Positions 24,601 to 34,153 are shown, counted from the first letter of the stretch. The stretch is DNA of 64,000 bases from B10-G9 sp964627755 (GCA_964627755.1 CAZVIH010000064.1:1-64000), one strand, 5' to 3'. Numbers and translations are program-made. Notes: generated from the letters alone by a model not told the origin.

Positions 24601-27600
24601 CTATCCCAGCAAACGATAGCTGCATAATTACCGTTGACGTCACCACAGATTCAAGTGCAACAGCGAGTTCATATACCAATACGATCCCACTGGGGTATAT
24701 AACCACCACTGTGGCTGGCAATACTGGACCTACTGTTCCAAACAATGTAACCGCTGATGTTGATACCTACACTTTGAGAGAAGGTGTAGAAGTCACCAAG
24801 TCATTCACACCTTCAACGATTAATTATTTCGATTATAGCGGCGATACTTCGCTGTTGCAATTGGAATTTACCGCGCCTGCGGACACCGAGTTGACCAATT
24901 TTTCATTTACAGATAACTTGCCCACTGGAGTAACCGTTAGCAATTCCACCGCGCCGGTAGCAACCAATTGCGGCACCTTAGGCGGCGACTGGCCTCCGGC
25001 GAACGGTGCCACATCAATATCTGCAACGGGCGGCACGATACCTATCGGCGAGACCTGTACCGTGCAGGTCTATGTCACCAGCAATACCGGTACCACTCCT
25101 GGTGTCACCTACACCAACACCATCACACCTGGTAATGTCAACAATACCGAGGACCGCAATCCACCGGGCGATGTGACAGCCACTTTAACCGTCACGACCC
25201 CCAGCACACTGATAATGGAGAAAGACTTCGATCCCAACATTGTTGGCCCTGAGGGACGTTCAAGATTGACCATCACACTCGAAAATACGGATACCATCGC
25301 ACTCGTTGATGTCACGCTGGAAGATGTTCTTCCTGGCGATACCTCAAATGGCGTCGTCATCGCGTCGACACCCAACCCCACCACCACCTGTGGCGGCGGG
25401 GTGATTACTTTCCCGGACTCGCAAACAATCCAGATGACTGGTGGCACGATTCCAGCTTCGGATGGAACCGTGAATGGCATCTGCACCATCAATGTCACCG
25501 TTCAGGGCAAGACCACCAATGGAGCGGCGTCTGCCACTTATACCAATACCATTCCGGTCGGGAAAGTTGTTGCCACGCTTGCTGGTACCCCCTCGACGAT
25601 GAATCCCCAGGACCCAGCCAGCGACGACCTCACTGTCAAAGACCTTGATCTCGAGATTGTTAAAGGCTTTAATCCCGTATTGGTCTATGGTGGTGCCGAT
25701 TCGGTCATGAGTATTACCCTCAGGAATCCAAATGACGATGCTGAGTTAATCGATATCACTTTTACCGATAATATGCCAGCAGGGGATATGATTCTAGTTG
25801 ATCCACCTAATTTCGATCCCTCAGACTGTGGGCCTGAGGCCGACCTGACCAGGATTGATGCGAGCACTTTTGAATTCACTGGCGGCTATCTGGCAGCAGG
25901 TGAAGAATGTACCATCACCCTGAAGGCAAACATGACGGTCAACGGCAACCGTACCAATACCATTCCTGTTGGTGCGGTTACGACCACGAATGGAGCCACC
26001 AACAAAACAGCTACTTCTGCCACACTGACCAATCTGGCCAGCGTCAGTGTCAGCAAGAGTTTCGAACCCAATCCCGTCGCCGCGGGGCTGGGAAGCTATT
26101 CTATCCTCACCATCGAAATTCGTACGACAGAGTCAGTCGCGATTACAGGCCTGGGTTTGATTGATACCCTGCCCACAAGGTTGAAGGTTGCAGATTACAA
26201 CAGCGGTCCTGCTCCCGCACCGACCAATGGCTGCGGTGGTTCGCTGTCCACTCCCGTTGGCGGTACAACCATACAGCTTTCCGGCGGCGGACTTCCCATT
26301 GGTTTTGAAAAATGTATATTAACCATTCCGGTCACCGGGGCTGAACCGGGACAGTACACCAACAGGATTCCCCAGGGCGCGATAACCAATAACGAGGGTA
26401 TTACCAATATTCAAATCACCGTAGATACCCTTAACCTGACTCCATATAGTTTAGGCAACCGCGTTTGGTACGATACAAATAATGATGGCATTTTCGGTGC
26501 CGGAGAAGTAGGTATCACTGGGGTACGTGTAGAGTTGTATCGAGACACCAACAGCAATGGTGTTTATGATCCCGGGGTGGATGAGGCCGTAGAGGATGGT
26601 GCTGGGAATGCTCGTTTTGTGGTCACCGACGCGGATGGCTACTACCGCTTCGATGATCTGGGCGCCGATGACTATCTTGTTGTTATTCCTGCGGAAAATT
26701 TTAATGTCGGGAATCCGTTAGCAGGGTACCATAGCAGCGGTACCACAATAGCGGCTGATGGTACCATCAGCGACAGCATCGGGCCTGATCCGGATGATGA
26801 TGCCGATAATGAAGATAACGGCACAACCACGGTGACCTCAGGATCGGTTGACTATGTCTCAGCGCAGGCCATCACCCTGGGACCAGACCAATCTGAGCCC
26901 ACCGATGATGATGATCCAACCACGAACCCTGAAACTGGCGAAGCGGCCAATGACCAAAGCAACCGCACGGTTGACTTTGGTTTCTACTTCTACACTTTAG
27001 CATCCCATCAAAAGCAGCTCACAGCAACCGATCAGGGGTTTACCACGACCCCGGATGTCGCTATCGGCGAGATCCTGACTTATCAAATCACCCTGACTGT
27101 GCCCCCCGGCGAGTTGACTGGGGTGAAACTGACCGATACCATGGACCGGGGTCTGGTGTTCGATGAATGTCTGGAGATTCTCCCTGCTAATACCGATCTG
27201 GTCAGCAACATTTTGCCTTCAGGATTTTCCACGATCTGCGGTTCGCCTTTAGTGTCCACCTATCCTGGAGGATCAATAAATCCAGCGGATCCTGGACGAA
27301 AGGTTGTGTTCGATTTCGGAAATTTAACGAATAACGGAACCTCGGATGTGGAGCTGGTGGTTACTTATCAGGCAGTCGTCCTCAACAATCTTGAAAATCA
27401 AAGCGGGGTTGATCTGGGTAACCAGGCGGTCTGGAGCTGGAACGGGGTTACGCTGTATGATACCGCGGACCGGGTGACTGTCAGGGAGCCAGATCTGGTG
27501 TTTTCAAAGACGGTCTCCCCGCGCACTGCCCTGGCGGGGCAGGAAATTACCTTCACGCTAACAGTGGATTACTCAGCAGCGACCGAAACACCTGCCTATG

Positions 27601-28484
27601 ATGTGGTGTTAACGGATGTAATTCCGGTAGGATTGACTTATGTTCCTGGAACCCTGCAGAGTCTCAGCGGCCAAGTTCCTGACACGCTGGATGACAGCAC
27701 TGCGCCGACCCTGACTGTGGTCTGGGATCAGCTGCTGAATAATGGAACAAACTCAGTGATTTCATTCAATGTCACCCTTGACAGCACTTTGAGAAGGGGA
27801 GATTCGGTGGAAAACACAGCTTCCCTGGCCTGGACCAGCCTGCCGGAGGATGTTTTTGTTCCTCCTCTGTCTGATCATAATCCGCTCTCCGTAGAGCGAG
27901 ATTATGATCCGGCCAGCGCTGTTAATGTCTATGGCCTCGAGGCATCCGCTACCATCGGGGTACCAAGATTGCCCAAGACCGGGTTTGCCCCCGGTGTTGT
28001 CTCTGAAGTACTTTCCCAACCAACGGATTACCAGTACGGTGATCTGGGGGATATTCAGCTGATGATCCCGGCTCTGGATATCTCTCTGCCGGTCCTCAGC
28101 ATTCCTCAAAACGACCAGGGCTGGGATTTAACCTGGCTCTGGAACCAGGCCGGTTGGCTGGAAGGAACCGCTTATCCATCCTGGATTGGCAACACGGTTA
28201 TAACCGGCCATGCCTACCTGTCCAGCGGTCTGCCGGGACCCTTTATCAATCTGGGAGAACTATCTTGGGGCGATAAGATCGTGCTGATTGCCAACGGCTA
28301 CCGCTACAGCTATCAGGTCAGGAATAAAGCCCTGGTCTCTGGAGACGATCTCAGCATCCTGGGTCACAAGGACCAGGACTGGATCACACTGTTCACCTGT
28401 AAAGACTACAGCGAGGAATTGGGCGATTATCGTTATCGTCAGTTCGTTCAGGCTGTTTTGATCGATGTGGAAGAGATGGACTGA
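21693..28484 (+). CDS. Giant repeat surface protein with SdrD-B domain, LPKTG motif and C-terminal sortase domain
   Basis: A 2263-residue exported protein; GTG start with TTGGAG upstream. After a signal segment (LVSFVLLLVIVPVMIVFA), eleven repeats of about 130 residues follow, each opening like KxFxPNTIPxGGTSTLTITI and typical of DUF11/DUF7933 proteins. An SdrD B-like domain lies near 1585-1680 (GNRVWYDTNNDGIFGAGE), then two more DUF11-type repeats. The tail is striking: PRLPKTGFAPG (LPKTG at 2093-2097) runs directly into a sortase domain with His2173 (TGHAY), Cys2236 (LFTCKDY) and Arg2247/2249 (RYRQF). The substrate motif and enzyme thus sit in one chain. Probably a very long extracellular adhesin. 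Its own promoter and terminator make it monocistronic. Confidence 0.85.
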   Translation: MRKLFPNHRLLYALVSFVLLLVIVPVMIVFAATVPAEINKQFTPIAIASGGTSTLKVSVFNLNANPLTDATWADTFPAGMTIADDPNINVQNCGSYTLTDGGGTSLEAGDNSIMLADATVPAQLPSGLPGECYVEVDVTSTTPGNLINTIPANELESYTIDPGDTADPPTPVLISNTTPASATLNVIGVESPSLSKAFAPNTVFVGETSTLTITIHNNDDDYPLTEVTMFDVLPTDGDGDIKVASTPNVSLSGCGEGSGAELTDETGTSGSLGAGDSTIKLVDGIIDPDADCVISVDVVSLVQGAYTNEIPSGDPAGGSIQTQQGVTNEDAADDSLNVQAFSIDKEFAETRISAGETTGVTIEIVNNATIEYTNAELDDVLPAGLVFEAGSASLSCTDGSSTASFSYAQADTLSMTGGVLPAKTTCTITATARALVTTPVGTYTNRIEIGDLDTAEGAKNHGLASAEIEVDTLGIIKVFTEDTIPSGGTSELTITITNPFSRDYTDAAGGDPLLEDVLPAGFEFDTTSAPSLQGVGCTGVLAIGGTNNDTLTLDGGTLPANATCTITATVKAESNLIPADPGDYINTIAAGDIHTDQGATNASPTSDTITVQSLDLTKSFSPNTIPAGGISTMTIEIINNGTGTLTGANLTDVLTDTTFNFVPGTEVTTCTPGTVVISDSQTVSLTNGIIPPSGCTITVGVTTADNALPASYENIIEAGDLTTTEGDTNPADASDTISVETVTINKSYGTGTISYPETSTLTIRFSNPANGQALTNMELTDNLPTGLVIADTPNASTDCDDLAPPEDVPILTAIAGGTQIKLEKGSLAAGSSSCSIQVDVSAESDTVSGNYRNTIARGDLTTGSSGTGPTNGNNNSATLHIEALDVSKEFAYESFQAGDPSSTNPMTITLTNPTGVDYTNVGLSDTLPLSPDSYLEFVSGTENFDCIVGSVSLSGSPAPPYRTITLTGGTIPANDSCIITVDVTTDSSATASSYTNTIPLGYITTTVAGNTGPTVPNNVTADVDTYTLREGVEVTKSFTPSTINYFDYSGDTSLLQLEFTAPADTELTNFSFTDNLPTGVTVSNSTAPVATNCGTLGGDWPPANGATSISATGGTIPIGETCTVQVYVTSNTGTTPGVTYTNTITPGNVNNTEDRNPPGDVTATLTVTTPSTLIMEKDFDPNIVGPEGRSRLTITLENTDTIALVDVTLEDVLPGDTSNGVVIASTPNPTTTCGGGVITFPDSQTIQMTGGTIPASDGTVNGICTINVTVQGKTTNGAASATYTNTIPVGKVVATLAGTPSTMNPQDPASDDLTVKDLDLEIVKGFNPVLVYGGADSVMSITLRNPNDDAELIDITFTDNMPAGDMILVDPPNFDPSDCGPEADLTRIDASTFEFTGGYLAAGEECTITLKANMTVNGNRTNTIPVGAVTTTNGATNKTATSATLTNLASVSVSKSFEPNPVAAGLGSYSILTIEIRTTESVAITGLGLIDTLPTRLKVADYNSGPAPAPTNGCGGSLSTPVGGTTIQLSGGGLPIGFEKCILTIPVTGAEPGQYTNRIPQGAITNNEGITNIQITVDTLNLTPYSLGNRVWYDTNNDGIFGAGEVGITGVRVELYRDTNSNGVYDPGVDEAVEDGAGNARFVVTDADGYYRFDDLGADDYLVVIPAENFNVGNPLAGYHSSGTTIAADGTISDSIGPDPDDDADNEDNGTTTVTSGSVDYVSAQAITLGPDQSEPTDDDDPTTNPETGEAANDQSNRTVDFGFYFYTLASHQKQLTATDQGFTTTPDVAIGEILTYQITLTVPPGELTGVKLTDTMDRGLVFDECLEILPANTDLVSNILPSGFSTICGSPLVSTYPGGSINPADPGRKVVFDFGNLTNNGTSDVELVVTYQAVVLNNLENQSGVDLGNQAVWSWNGVTLYDTADRVTVREPDLVFSKTVSPRTALAGQEITFTLTVDYSAATETPAYDVVLTDVIPVGLTYVPGTLQSLSGQVPDTLDDSTAPTLTVVWDQLLNNGTNSVISFNVTLDSTLRRGDSVENTASLAWTSLPEDVFVPPLSDHNPLSVERDYDPASAVNVYGLEASATIGVPRLPKTGFAPGVVSEVLSQPTDYQYGDLGDIQLMIPALDISLPVLSIPQNDQGWDLTWLWNQAGWLEGTAYPSWIGNTVITGHAYLSSGLPGPFINLGELSWGDKIVLIANGYRYSYQVRNKALVSGDDLSILGHKDQDWITLFTCKDYSEELGDYRYRQFVQAVLIDVEEMD

Positions 28485-28495
28485 AGCAGTATACA

Positions 28496-28533
28496 AGGGA
28501 GAAGTCCAATTATTGGATTTCTCCCTGTTTTTT
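28496..28533 (+). terminator. Terminator of the giant adhesin gene
   Basis: AGGGAGAA and TTCTCCCT close an extended stem of about 14 bp (28496-28526) with a 3-base loop, followed by TTTTTT. Confidence 0.9.
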
Positions 28534-28650
28534 ATGGTGATTTCTCTAAAAACTTCTTAAAACACCCCCAGATATGGGGTTCAGATCAGTTTTAAGCCCC
28601 AGAGAGCGGTTTATTCTCCAAAAAGCACCATTGGACTACACCTTAATTAT

Positions 28651-28677
28651 AAAAACCCTCTCAGGGAGGGTTTTTTT
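28651..28677. terminator. Bidirectional terminator before the dipeptidase gene
   Basis: AAAAACCCTC (28651-28660) pairs with GAGGGTTTTT (28666-28675), with T runs on both strands. It ends the - strand M19 dipeptidase gene and backs up the adhesin terminator. Confidence 0.85.
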
Positions 28678-28686
28678 GAGCATTGA

Positions 28687-29742
28687 TCAGAATTTCCAGG
28701 TATTTTTCAGCACTCGGATCCAGTTCTGGCTGCAGATCATTTCCATCTCCTGGGTGGTAAATCCTGCCCCTTCCAACAAAGCTACAAGTTTGGGGTAACC
28801 GCTCACATCACCCAGTTCAGCAGGGATCTCAGTACCGTCAAAATCTGATCCAAAAGCAACATGATCCACACCGATCAGGTCAGCTACATAACATATATGC
28901 TCAATGATCTTAGAGATCGGCGCGTTATCTTTGGGCCGCTTTCCACCATCGAGATCGTTAACTGAAAAGATGATACCAACCACGCCGTTGCTATCTCCAA
29001 CCGCTTTTAGCTGTTCATCAGTTAAATTTCTTGACTTGGGGACCAGGGAGCCGGCTGCTGTGTGGGTGGATACCAGGGGACTGGAAGATAAATCCGCAAC
29101 ATCCCAGAATCCTTTTTCATTCAAATGGGCCAGGTCGATCATCACGCCCAGATCATTACAGCTCTTAACAAGTTCTTTTCCCTCAGCTGTCAATCCGGGA
29201 CCAGTATCCGGGCCAGATGGATAGGCAAATGGAACGCCGTGCCCGAATTTATTAGGCCGACTCCAGGTTATTCCCAAAGAGCGCATTCCCTTTTCATAAA
29301 AGAAAGGCAGATTCTCCAGATTCGGCTGGATCGGCTCTGCGCCTTCCAGATGCAGAACGGCTGCGAAGATATTGTTCTTGATACAGAAATCCAGCTCTGC
29401 AGGGCTGGTCACAACCTGGAACTGCCCCAGTGCATCTTCCTGGATCTTGTATAGCAGTTCTATCATCTGCAGGGCAGATTGGTGAGCGTAATCATAATCC
29501 AGAGCTGGCGGCAGCGTTATTCTATAGCCCTCATCACTGAATACCATGCGTTCTTTGTATGATGGAACCGAAGGCGGATTCGAGGTATAGACAGCAAAGA
29601 ATCCTCCCATAACACAGGCCTCTAAAGCCCGTGGAAAATCCAGCTGGCCAGGATCGGAAACCAGGAAGGCTTTGGAATTAAGCGGATCTGGCATTTCGGC
29701 GATCTTATTAAGAATGTCGTTGTGTCCGTCAAAGATTTTCAT
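28687..29742 (-). CDS. Membrane dipeptidase (peptidase family M19)
   Basis: A 351-residue zinc-dependent dipeptidase of the renal dipeptidase type. Visible family features in order: the metal-binding DGHNDIL at residues 5-11, HLEGAEPI (about 132), GITWSRPNKFGHG (about 155), the SCNDLGVMIDLAHL metal-ligand region, STHTAAG (about 222) and the conserved GSDFDG near 293. M19 enzymes hydrolyse dipeptides and can also cleave beta-lactams or D-amino acid peptides. Length is normal. It lies 35 bases downstream of phoU on the same strand, so it could be co-transcribed, though no functional link to phosphate is evident. Confidence 0.9.
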   Translation of the reverse strand: MKIFDGHNDILNKIAEMPDPLNSKAFLVSDPGQLDFPRALEACVMGGFFAVYTSNPPSVPSYKERMVFSDEGYRITLPPALDYDYAHQSALQMIELLYKIQEDALGQFQVVTSPAELDFCIKNNIFAAVLHLEGAEPIQPNLENLPFFYEKGMRSLGITWSRPNKFGHGVPFAYPSGPDTGPGLTAEGKELVKSCNDLGVMIDLAHLNEKGFWDVADLSSSPLVSTHTAAGSLVPKSRNLTDEQLKAVGDSNGVVGIIFSVNDLDGGKRPKDNAPISKIIEHICYVADLIGVDHVAFGSDFDGTEIPAELGDVSGYPKLVALLEGAGFTTQEMEMICSQNWIRVLKNTWKF

Positions 29743-29777
29743 ATTATAAAGAAGGAAACCGTTTCCATGATTGATTC

Positions 29778-30467
29778 TTAGAATGCATCAGTTTCATCAT
29801 CCGCCCGGTCAAACTCAATCAGCTTGCCCGAGGTGGTGAAAACCGTTCTTTCACAGATATTGGTTACCCGGTCAGCGGCCCGCTCCAGGTTATGGGCGAC
29901 CCAGAGATGGAAAGTTGCCCGGTCGATGTTATCCCTGTCATGGATCATCAATTCCAGGAGTTCCTGGTAATCGAGGTTATATAAAACATCAATTTGGTCA
30001 TCTTCCTTGGGGATTGCCATACCCGCTTCTTCGTCGAGGTTGACAAAAGCGTCAATCCCGCGATGAAGCATATCCGCTGTCATCTCGGCCATTTTAGGTA
30101 TATTAACCAGCTGACGCAGTGGAGGATCTTCACCCAACCGCATGGCAATCCGGGCAATGCCCTTGGCATAATCGCCGATACGTTCCAATTCACCAGCAAT
30201 GTCTATTATCGAAGAAAGCCTTCTTAAATCCGTCGCCATTGGCTGCTGGGTTGCAACAATGATCAAAGCCTGGCGTTCAATTTCAAACCTCTTTTCATTG
30301 ATGTTTTTATCCTCATCATAGATGGCTTTAGCGTTGGTGATATCACGCTCAGCCAGGGCGGAAACACTGCCAAGGATTGCCTCCTCGACGATGGTTGCCA
30401 ATTCGATGATGGCATTATTTAATTCTCTGATTTTGCTATCCAGCGTTTCCCTGGTATCTCTGGTCAT
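29778..30467 (-). CDS. phoU: Phosphate transport regulator PhoU
   Basis: A 229-residue protein starting MTRDTRETLDSKIREL, preferred over a Met 18 residues upstream because an AGAGAGAG stretch precedes it and family members begin here. It has two PhoU three-helix repeats, each with the metal-cluster motif: LRRLSSIIDIAGELERIGDYAKG in the first, written here in part, and HNLERAADRVTNICE in the second. PhoU links the Pst transporter to control of the Pho response. It follows the pstSCAB genes with a 112-base gap, where an extra promoter may lie. Confidence 0.9.
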   Translation of the reverse strand: MTRDTRETLDSKIRELNNAIIELATIVEEAILGSVSALAERDITNAKAIYDEDKNINEKRFEIERQALIIVATQQPMATDLRRLSSIIDIAGELERIGDYAKGIARIAMRLGEDPPLRQLVNIPKMAEMTADMLHRGIDAFVNLDEEAGMAIPKEDDQIDVLYNLDYQELLELMIHDRDNIDRATFHLWVAHNLERAADRVTNICERTVFTTSGKLIEFDRADDETDAF

Positions 30468-30579
30468 AATAACTCTCTCTGGACCCCTGGCAAAAAGATA
30501 TCTGCCAGGATGGTTCATCATCTAGATCTAATAGAATAATTAATATTCAACAAAGTATTGAATTATCTTCCAGTATACC

Positions 30580-31335
30580 TCATCCGAACCTGCCCTGAAT
30601 GTAATCCTGTGTGCGCGTGTCCTGGGGATTGGTAAATATGAGATCTCCCCTGTTAACTTCAATCAGCTCACCCTGCAGTAGAAAGATTGCTTGGTCTGCC
30701 GTCCGGGCGGCCTGCTGGATTGAATGAGGAACCAGGATGATCGTATATTCGCTTTTCAGGTCTTGAAGAGATTCTTCCACTTTGCCGGTGGATATTGGAT
30801 CTAAACCGGATGTGGGTTCATCTAGCAGAACTACCTCAGGCTCAAGGGCTAGAACTCGGGCAAGGCATAAGCGCTGCTGCTGTCCACCTGACAGGGCAAT
30901 GGCAGGGTCAGCCAACCGGTCCTTGACCTCATCCCATAAGGCTGCTTTCTTTAAACTGCTCTCAACTACATCCAGTAAATAATCCTTGTTTGTTTCGCCA
31001 GCTACCTCCAACCCATAGGTCAGGTTTTTTTGGATTGAAAAAGGTAAAACAACAGGCCTGGCAAAAACCATACCAACTTGCCTGCGAAGCTGAATAACAT
31101 CAAGCGCTGGATCAAGAACTTCCCGGCCATCCAGGAGGACACTGCCTTCCTGATATTTAAGATCTGTCAGATCGTTTAATCGATTCAGGGTCCGCAATAA
31201 ACTGGACTTGCCCCCTCCCGCAGGGCCGAATATTACGGAAATCTGATTGGCCGGGATATCAAAACTGATATTTTTAAGAGGTTGAGTCCCGTCAGAATAT
31301 GTAAGTGATAAATTACGAATTGAGATTTTATTCAT
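30580..31335 (-). CDS. pstB: Phosphate ABC transporter ATPase, operon copy
   Basis: A 251-residue ABC ATPase with Walker A GPAGGGKSS (about residues 38-46), signature LSGGQQQR, Walker B VVLLDEPTSGLD and an H-loop histidine in LVPHS. Order and length match PstB, although the Walker A carries AGGG where most PstB proteins have SGCG. It starts 10 bases after pstA, completing the pstSCAB order. A second, more canonical PstB-like ATPase is encoded divergently at 34167, so this copy could serve a variant transporter or be an alternative subunit. Confidence 0.85.
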   Translation of the reverse strand: MNKISIRNLSLTYSDGTQPLKNISFDIPANQISVIFGPAGGGKSSLLRTLNRLNDLTDLKYQEGSVLLDGREVLDPALDVIQLRRQVGMVFARPVVLPFSIQKNLTYGLEVAGETNKDYLLDVVESSLKKAALWDEVKDRLADPAIALSGGQQQRLCLARVLALEPEVVLLDEPTSGLDPISTGKVEESLQDLKSEYTIILVPHSIQQAARTADQAIFLLQGELIEVNRGDLIFTNPQDTRTQDYIQGRFG

Positions 31336-31345
31336 TGATTTTCCA

Positions 31346-32206
31346 CTACCACTGCCGCCGGGCTCGGGCTCTGGACCGAATAGCTGTGGCGATCAAAATC
31401 ATACTGAGGACAAATACAAGCAGGACCAGGGCAGTTCCATATTGGATTTTGATTGGCATACCTGGCACCTGGGTTGAGATCACATACAGATGGTAGGGCA
31501 GAGCCATCGTGGCATCCAGGGGTGAATTGGGCAGTCTTGGGAGGAAAAAGGCTGCGACGGTAAATAGGATTGGAGCAGTTTCACCTGCAGCCCTTTCCAA
31601 TCCGAGAATAACTCCTGTGAGAATTCCGGGCAGAGCCTGGGGGAGGACAATTTTTCTAATGGTCTGCCATTTTGTTGCACCGAGGGACATACTTACAGTC
31701 CTGAAGGCCTGCGGTACAGCTCGTAAAGCCTCCTCGGTAGTGCTGATGATCACAGGCAGGGTCATGATGGATAACGTCAGGGATCCTGCTAAAATGCTGG
31801 TCCCAAAACCCAAAAAAAGGACAAATAAACCCAATCCAAACAGGCCATAAACAACCGATGGGATGCCGGCAAGGTTGATAATGGCAATTCGGATCAGCTG
31901 TGTTGCCCTGTTATTTGGAGCATATTCTGAAAGGTAGATTGCAGAGCCAATACCGAGAGGGACCGCAAAGATCGCTGTACCGAGAGTGAGGTAAAAGGTG
32001 CCAATGATGGCGGGAAGGATCCCTCCCTCTCGCATACCTTCCCGGGGGAACCCGGTTAAAAATTCTAGATTGATGGCTGGAAAACCGAGGTAAATTATGT
32101 AAATAACGACCCCGATAATCGGGACCACTGTCAGAAAAGTCATCAGTGTGAGAAGACTGAAACCCAGTCGTTGTTTGAACTGCCGGGCTGAAAGTTTCAT
32201 AGTCAT
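31346..32206 (-). CDS. pstA: Phosphate ABC transporter permease PstA
   Basis: A 286-residue membrane protein with about six hydrophobic segments, starting near residues 16-40 (LLTLMTFLTVVPIIGVVIYI). The binding-protein-dependent transport EAA-type loop reads MSLGATKWQTIRKIVLPQALP in family members; here the core MSLGATKWQTI is clear. Its ATG overlaps the last 4 bases of pstC, so translation is coupled. Together with PstC it forms the channel through the inner membrane. Confidence 0.9.
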   Translation of the reverse strand: MTMKLSARQFKQRLGFSLLTLMTFLTVVPIIGVVIYIIYLGFPAINLEFLTGFPREGMREGGILPAIIGTFYLTLGTAIFAVPLGIGSAIYLSEYAPNNRATQLIRIAIINLAGIPSVVYGLFGLGLFVLFLGFGTSILAGSLTLSIMTLPVIISTTEEALRAVPQAFRTVSMSLGATKWQTIRKIVLPQALPGILTGVILGLERAAGETAPILFTVAAFFLPRLPNSPLDATMALPYHLYVISTQVPGMPIKIQYGTALVLLVFVLSMILIATAIRSRARARRQW

Positions 32207-33123
32207 GACAGAATGCGTTCCTGGCTTTTTTTCTGGCGAAACACGACAGCGGAGGCTGTGACATTTACTACCAGGGAGATCAGGAACAGGATAATTCCGA
32301 TTAAGAACAGAACATGATAATGAGTGCTGTTGTTGGCTACCTCACCCATCTCCGCCGCAATGGTTGCTGTCATTGTCCTGACGGGGGAGAACAGATCTCG
32401 GATGCCCGTGGGCAGGATAGGGGCATTCCCTGTCACCATCATAACAGCCATCGTTTCGCCGATAGCACGGCCGATACCAAGCATGGCGGCCGTCAACACC
32501 CCTGAGCGGGCCGCGGGTAGAGTGACCCGCCAAATGGTCTGCCATTCTGTTGCGCCCATTGCCAGGGAGGCATCCCGGTAGCTTTTGGGCACTGCATCCA
32601 GGGCGTCCTCGGATATCGAAACTACCGTTGGGATGGCAATGCCACCCAGCAGGATGGCACCGGCAAGTGCAGATAGACCTGTGGGCAAATCCAGCCAGAT
32701 CCGTAAATAGGGGGATAAAACCAACATTCCCAGGAAACCAAGCACGACAGAAGGTAGACCTCCCAGGATTTCCACAATAGGTTTCAGAGTTTCCCGAAGC
32801 CAGCGGGGGGCGATCTCTGATAGATAGATCGCAGTTCCAACTCCAAATGGCAGCGCAATCAAAGTAGCGCCGATAGTGATGATCAATGATCCGCCGATCA
32901 GCGGTAATACTCCGTAATAATCTTCGATTGGATACCAGCGAGATGAAAGGAGATTGGATAGTTTAACCTCTCGCAGCGCAGGCAGGCTCTCCAAGACCAA
33001 AAAGAGAAAGATCATTCCCACAAATATTATGGCTGAATACCCCGCTGCTTTGATAAGAGCGGTGATCAAAAATTCACGTTTTGGCGGTTTGGGATCGATC
33101 CCAGCGTTATATTTGGACATCAT
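32203..33123 (-). CDS. pstC: Phosphate ABC transporter permease PstC
   Basis: A 306-residue membrane protein with six to seven hydrophobic segments and the EAA loop ASLAMGATEWQTIWRVTLP near residues 190-208. GGSLIITIGATLIALPFGVG is typical of PstC. It begins 1 base after the pstS stop on the - strand and overlaps pstA by 4 bases. Partner of PstA in the high-affinity phosphate transporter. Confidence 0.9.
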   Translation of the reverse strand: MMSKYNAGIDPKPPKREFLITALIKAAGYSAIIFVGMIFLFLVLESLPALREVKLSNLLSSRWYPIEDYYGVLPLIGGSLIITIGATLIALPFGVGTAIYLSEIAPRWLRETLKPIVEILGGLPSVVLGFLGMLVLSPYLRIWLDLPTGLSALAGAILLGGIAIPTVVSISEDALDAVPKSYRDASLAMGATEWQTIWRVTLPAARSGVLTAAMLGIGRAIGETMAVMMVTGNAPILPTGIRDLFSPVRTMTATIAAEMGEVANNSTHYHVLFLIGIILFLISLVVNVTASAVVFRQKKSQERILS

Positions 33124-33124
33124 C

Positions 33125-34006
33125 TTATTTTATTATTGGCACAAATCCAAGTTCGGTGACGATTTCCTGCGCGTCAGATGAACGAATCCAATCAAGATAT
33201 TCTTTAATAAATCCATCCGGTTCGCCATTGGTGTACATATAAAGATCCCGGGCGATGGGATAACGGCCGCTGTTGACAGTTTTAGCGGAGGGGAAGATGA
33301 AAAGATCTTCATCTGAGGAAGCTACTCCAATAACCTTCATCTCATCAGTTACGTAACCGAGGCCATCATATCCAATTGCGTTAGGATTTTGCTTGATCTC
33401 AGCTCCAATCCCTTCAGAAGAAGGCAGCAGCAGGGTATTCTGAGAGAAGAGGGTCTTGTTATCACTATCTCCCAACCGGATCACTTCTTCTAAAAAATAG
33501 ACATGGGTTCCGGAATTTGTTTCCCGCGAGAGACGTACAATAGGCCGATCTTCACCTCCAACCTCCTGCCAATTGTCAATTGCTCCGCTGTAAATATCTG
33601 AAATTTGCTGAAGAGTAAGGTGATCAACCGGATTTTCCAGGTTGACAATGACTGCAATAGCATCGCGGGCGATCACAAATTCAACTGGATCTGATCCATT
33701 TTCAATGGCAGTCTGTCTCTCCTCTTCCTTCATTTTTCTAGAGGCATTGGCAATGTCAACTGTGCCGTTGATCAGGGCGGCTATGCCGGTTCCGGATCCT
33801 CCTCCGGTTACTGAAAGGCGAACAGAGGGATCGATCACCTGGTATTCTTCAGCCCAGGCGAGTGCAAGGTTGACAATTGTGTCAGAGCCTTTATTCTCAA
33901 TGGTTTTGATTTGTTCAGAAGGGTTCTCTGACGATGATCCTCGGCCGGTGCAACCAGCAAGAATAAACACGAAAACAAGGATCAAGAGAGGTCTATCATA
34001 TTTCAC
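33125..34006 (-). CDS. pstS: Phosphate-binding lipoprotein PstS
   Basis: A 293-residue lipoprotein with signal and lipobox ending LAGC (about residue 19). Phosphate-binding family motifs are present: NKGSDTIVNLALAWAEEY at the start of the mature protein, SVTGGGSGTGIAALINGT in the phosphate-contact loop, and ISDIYSGAIDNWQEVGG with RETNSGTH in the second lobe. Lipid attachment replaces the free periplasmic form, which suits a single-membrane or unusual envelope. First gene of the - strand pst operon, divergent from the second pstB across 160 bases. Confidence 0.9.
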   Translation of the reverse strand: MKYDRPLLILVFVFILAGCTGRGSSSENPSEQIKTIENKGSDTIVNLALAWAEEYQVIDPSVRLSVTGGGSGTGIAALINGTVDIANASRKMKEEERQTAIENGSDPVEFVIARDAIAVIVNLENPVDHLTLQQISDIYSGAIDNWQEVGGEDRPIVRLSRETNSGTHVYFLEEVIRLGDSDNKTLFSQNTLLLPSSEGIGAEIKQNPNAIGYDGLGYVTDEMKVIGVASSDEDLFIFPSAKTVNSGRYPIARDLYMYTNGEPDGFIKEYLDWIRSSDAQEIVTELGFVPIIK

Positions 34007-34153
34007 ATAGAGATTATATGGTGAAAAAGAGTCCCTTACAAGTTAATCCCATTTCATCAACAAATTTTAATCTCGGTAAAATCATGAATACTCAGATTGG
34101 ATCGGACTAACAGGTATTTTTCAACAAGTAAAAGAAGAGCGCAATAAATAGTT

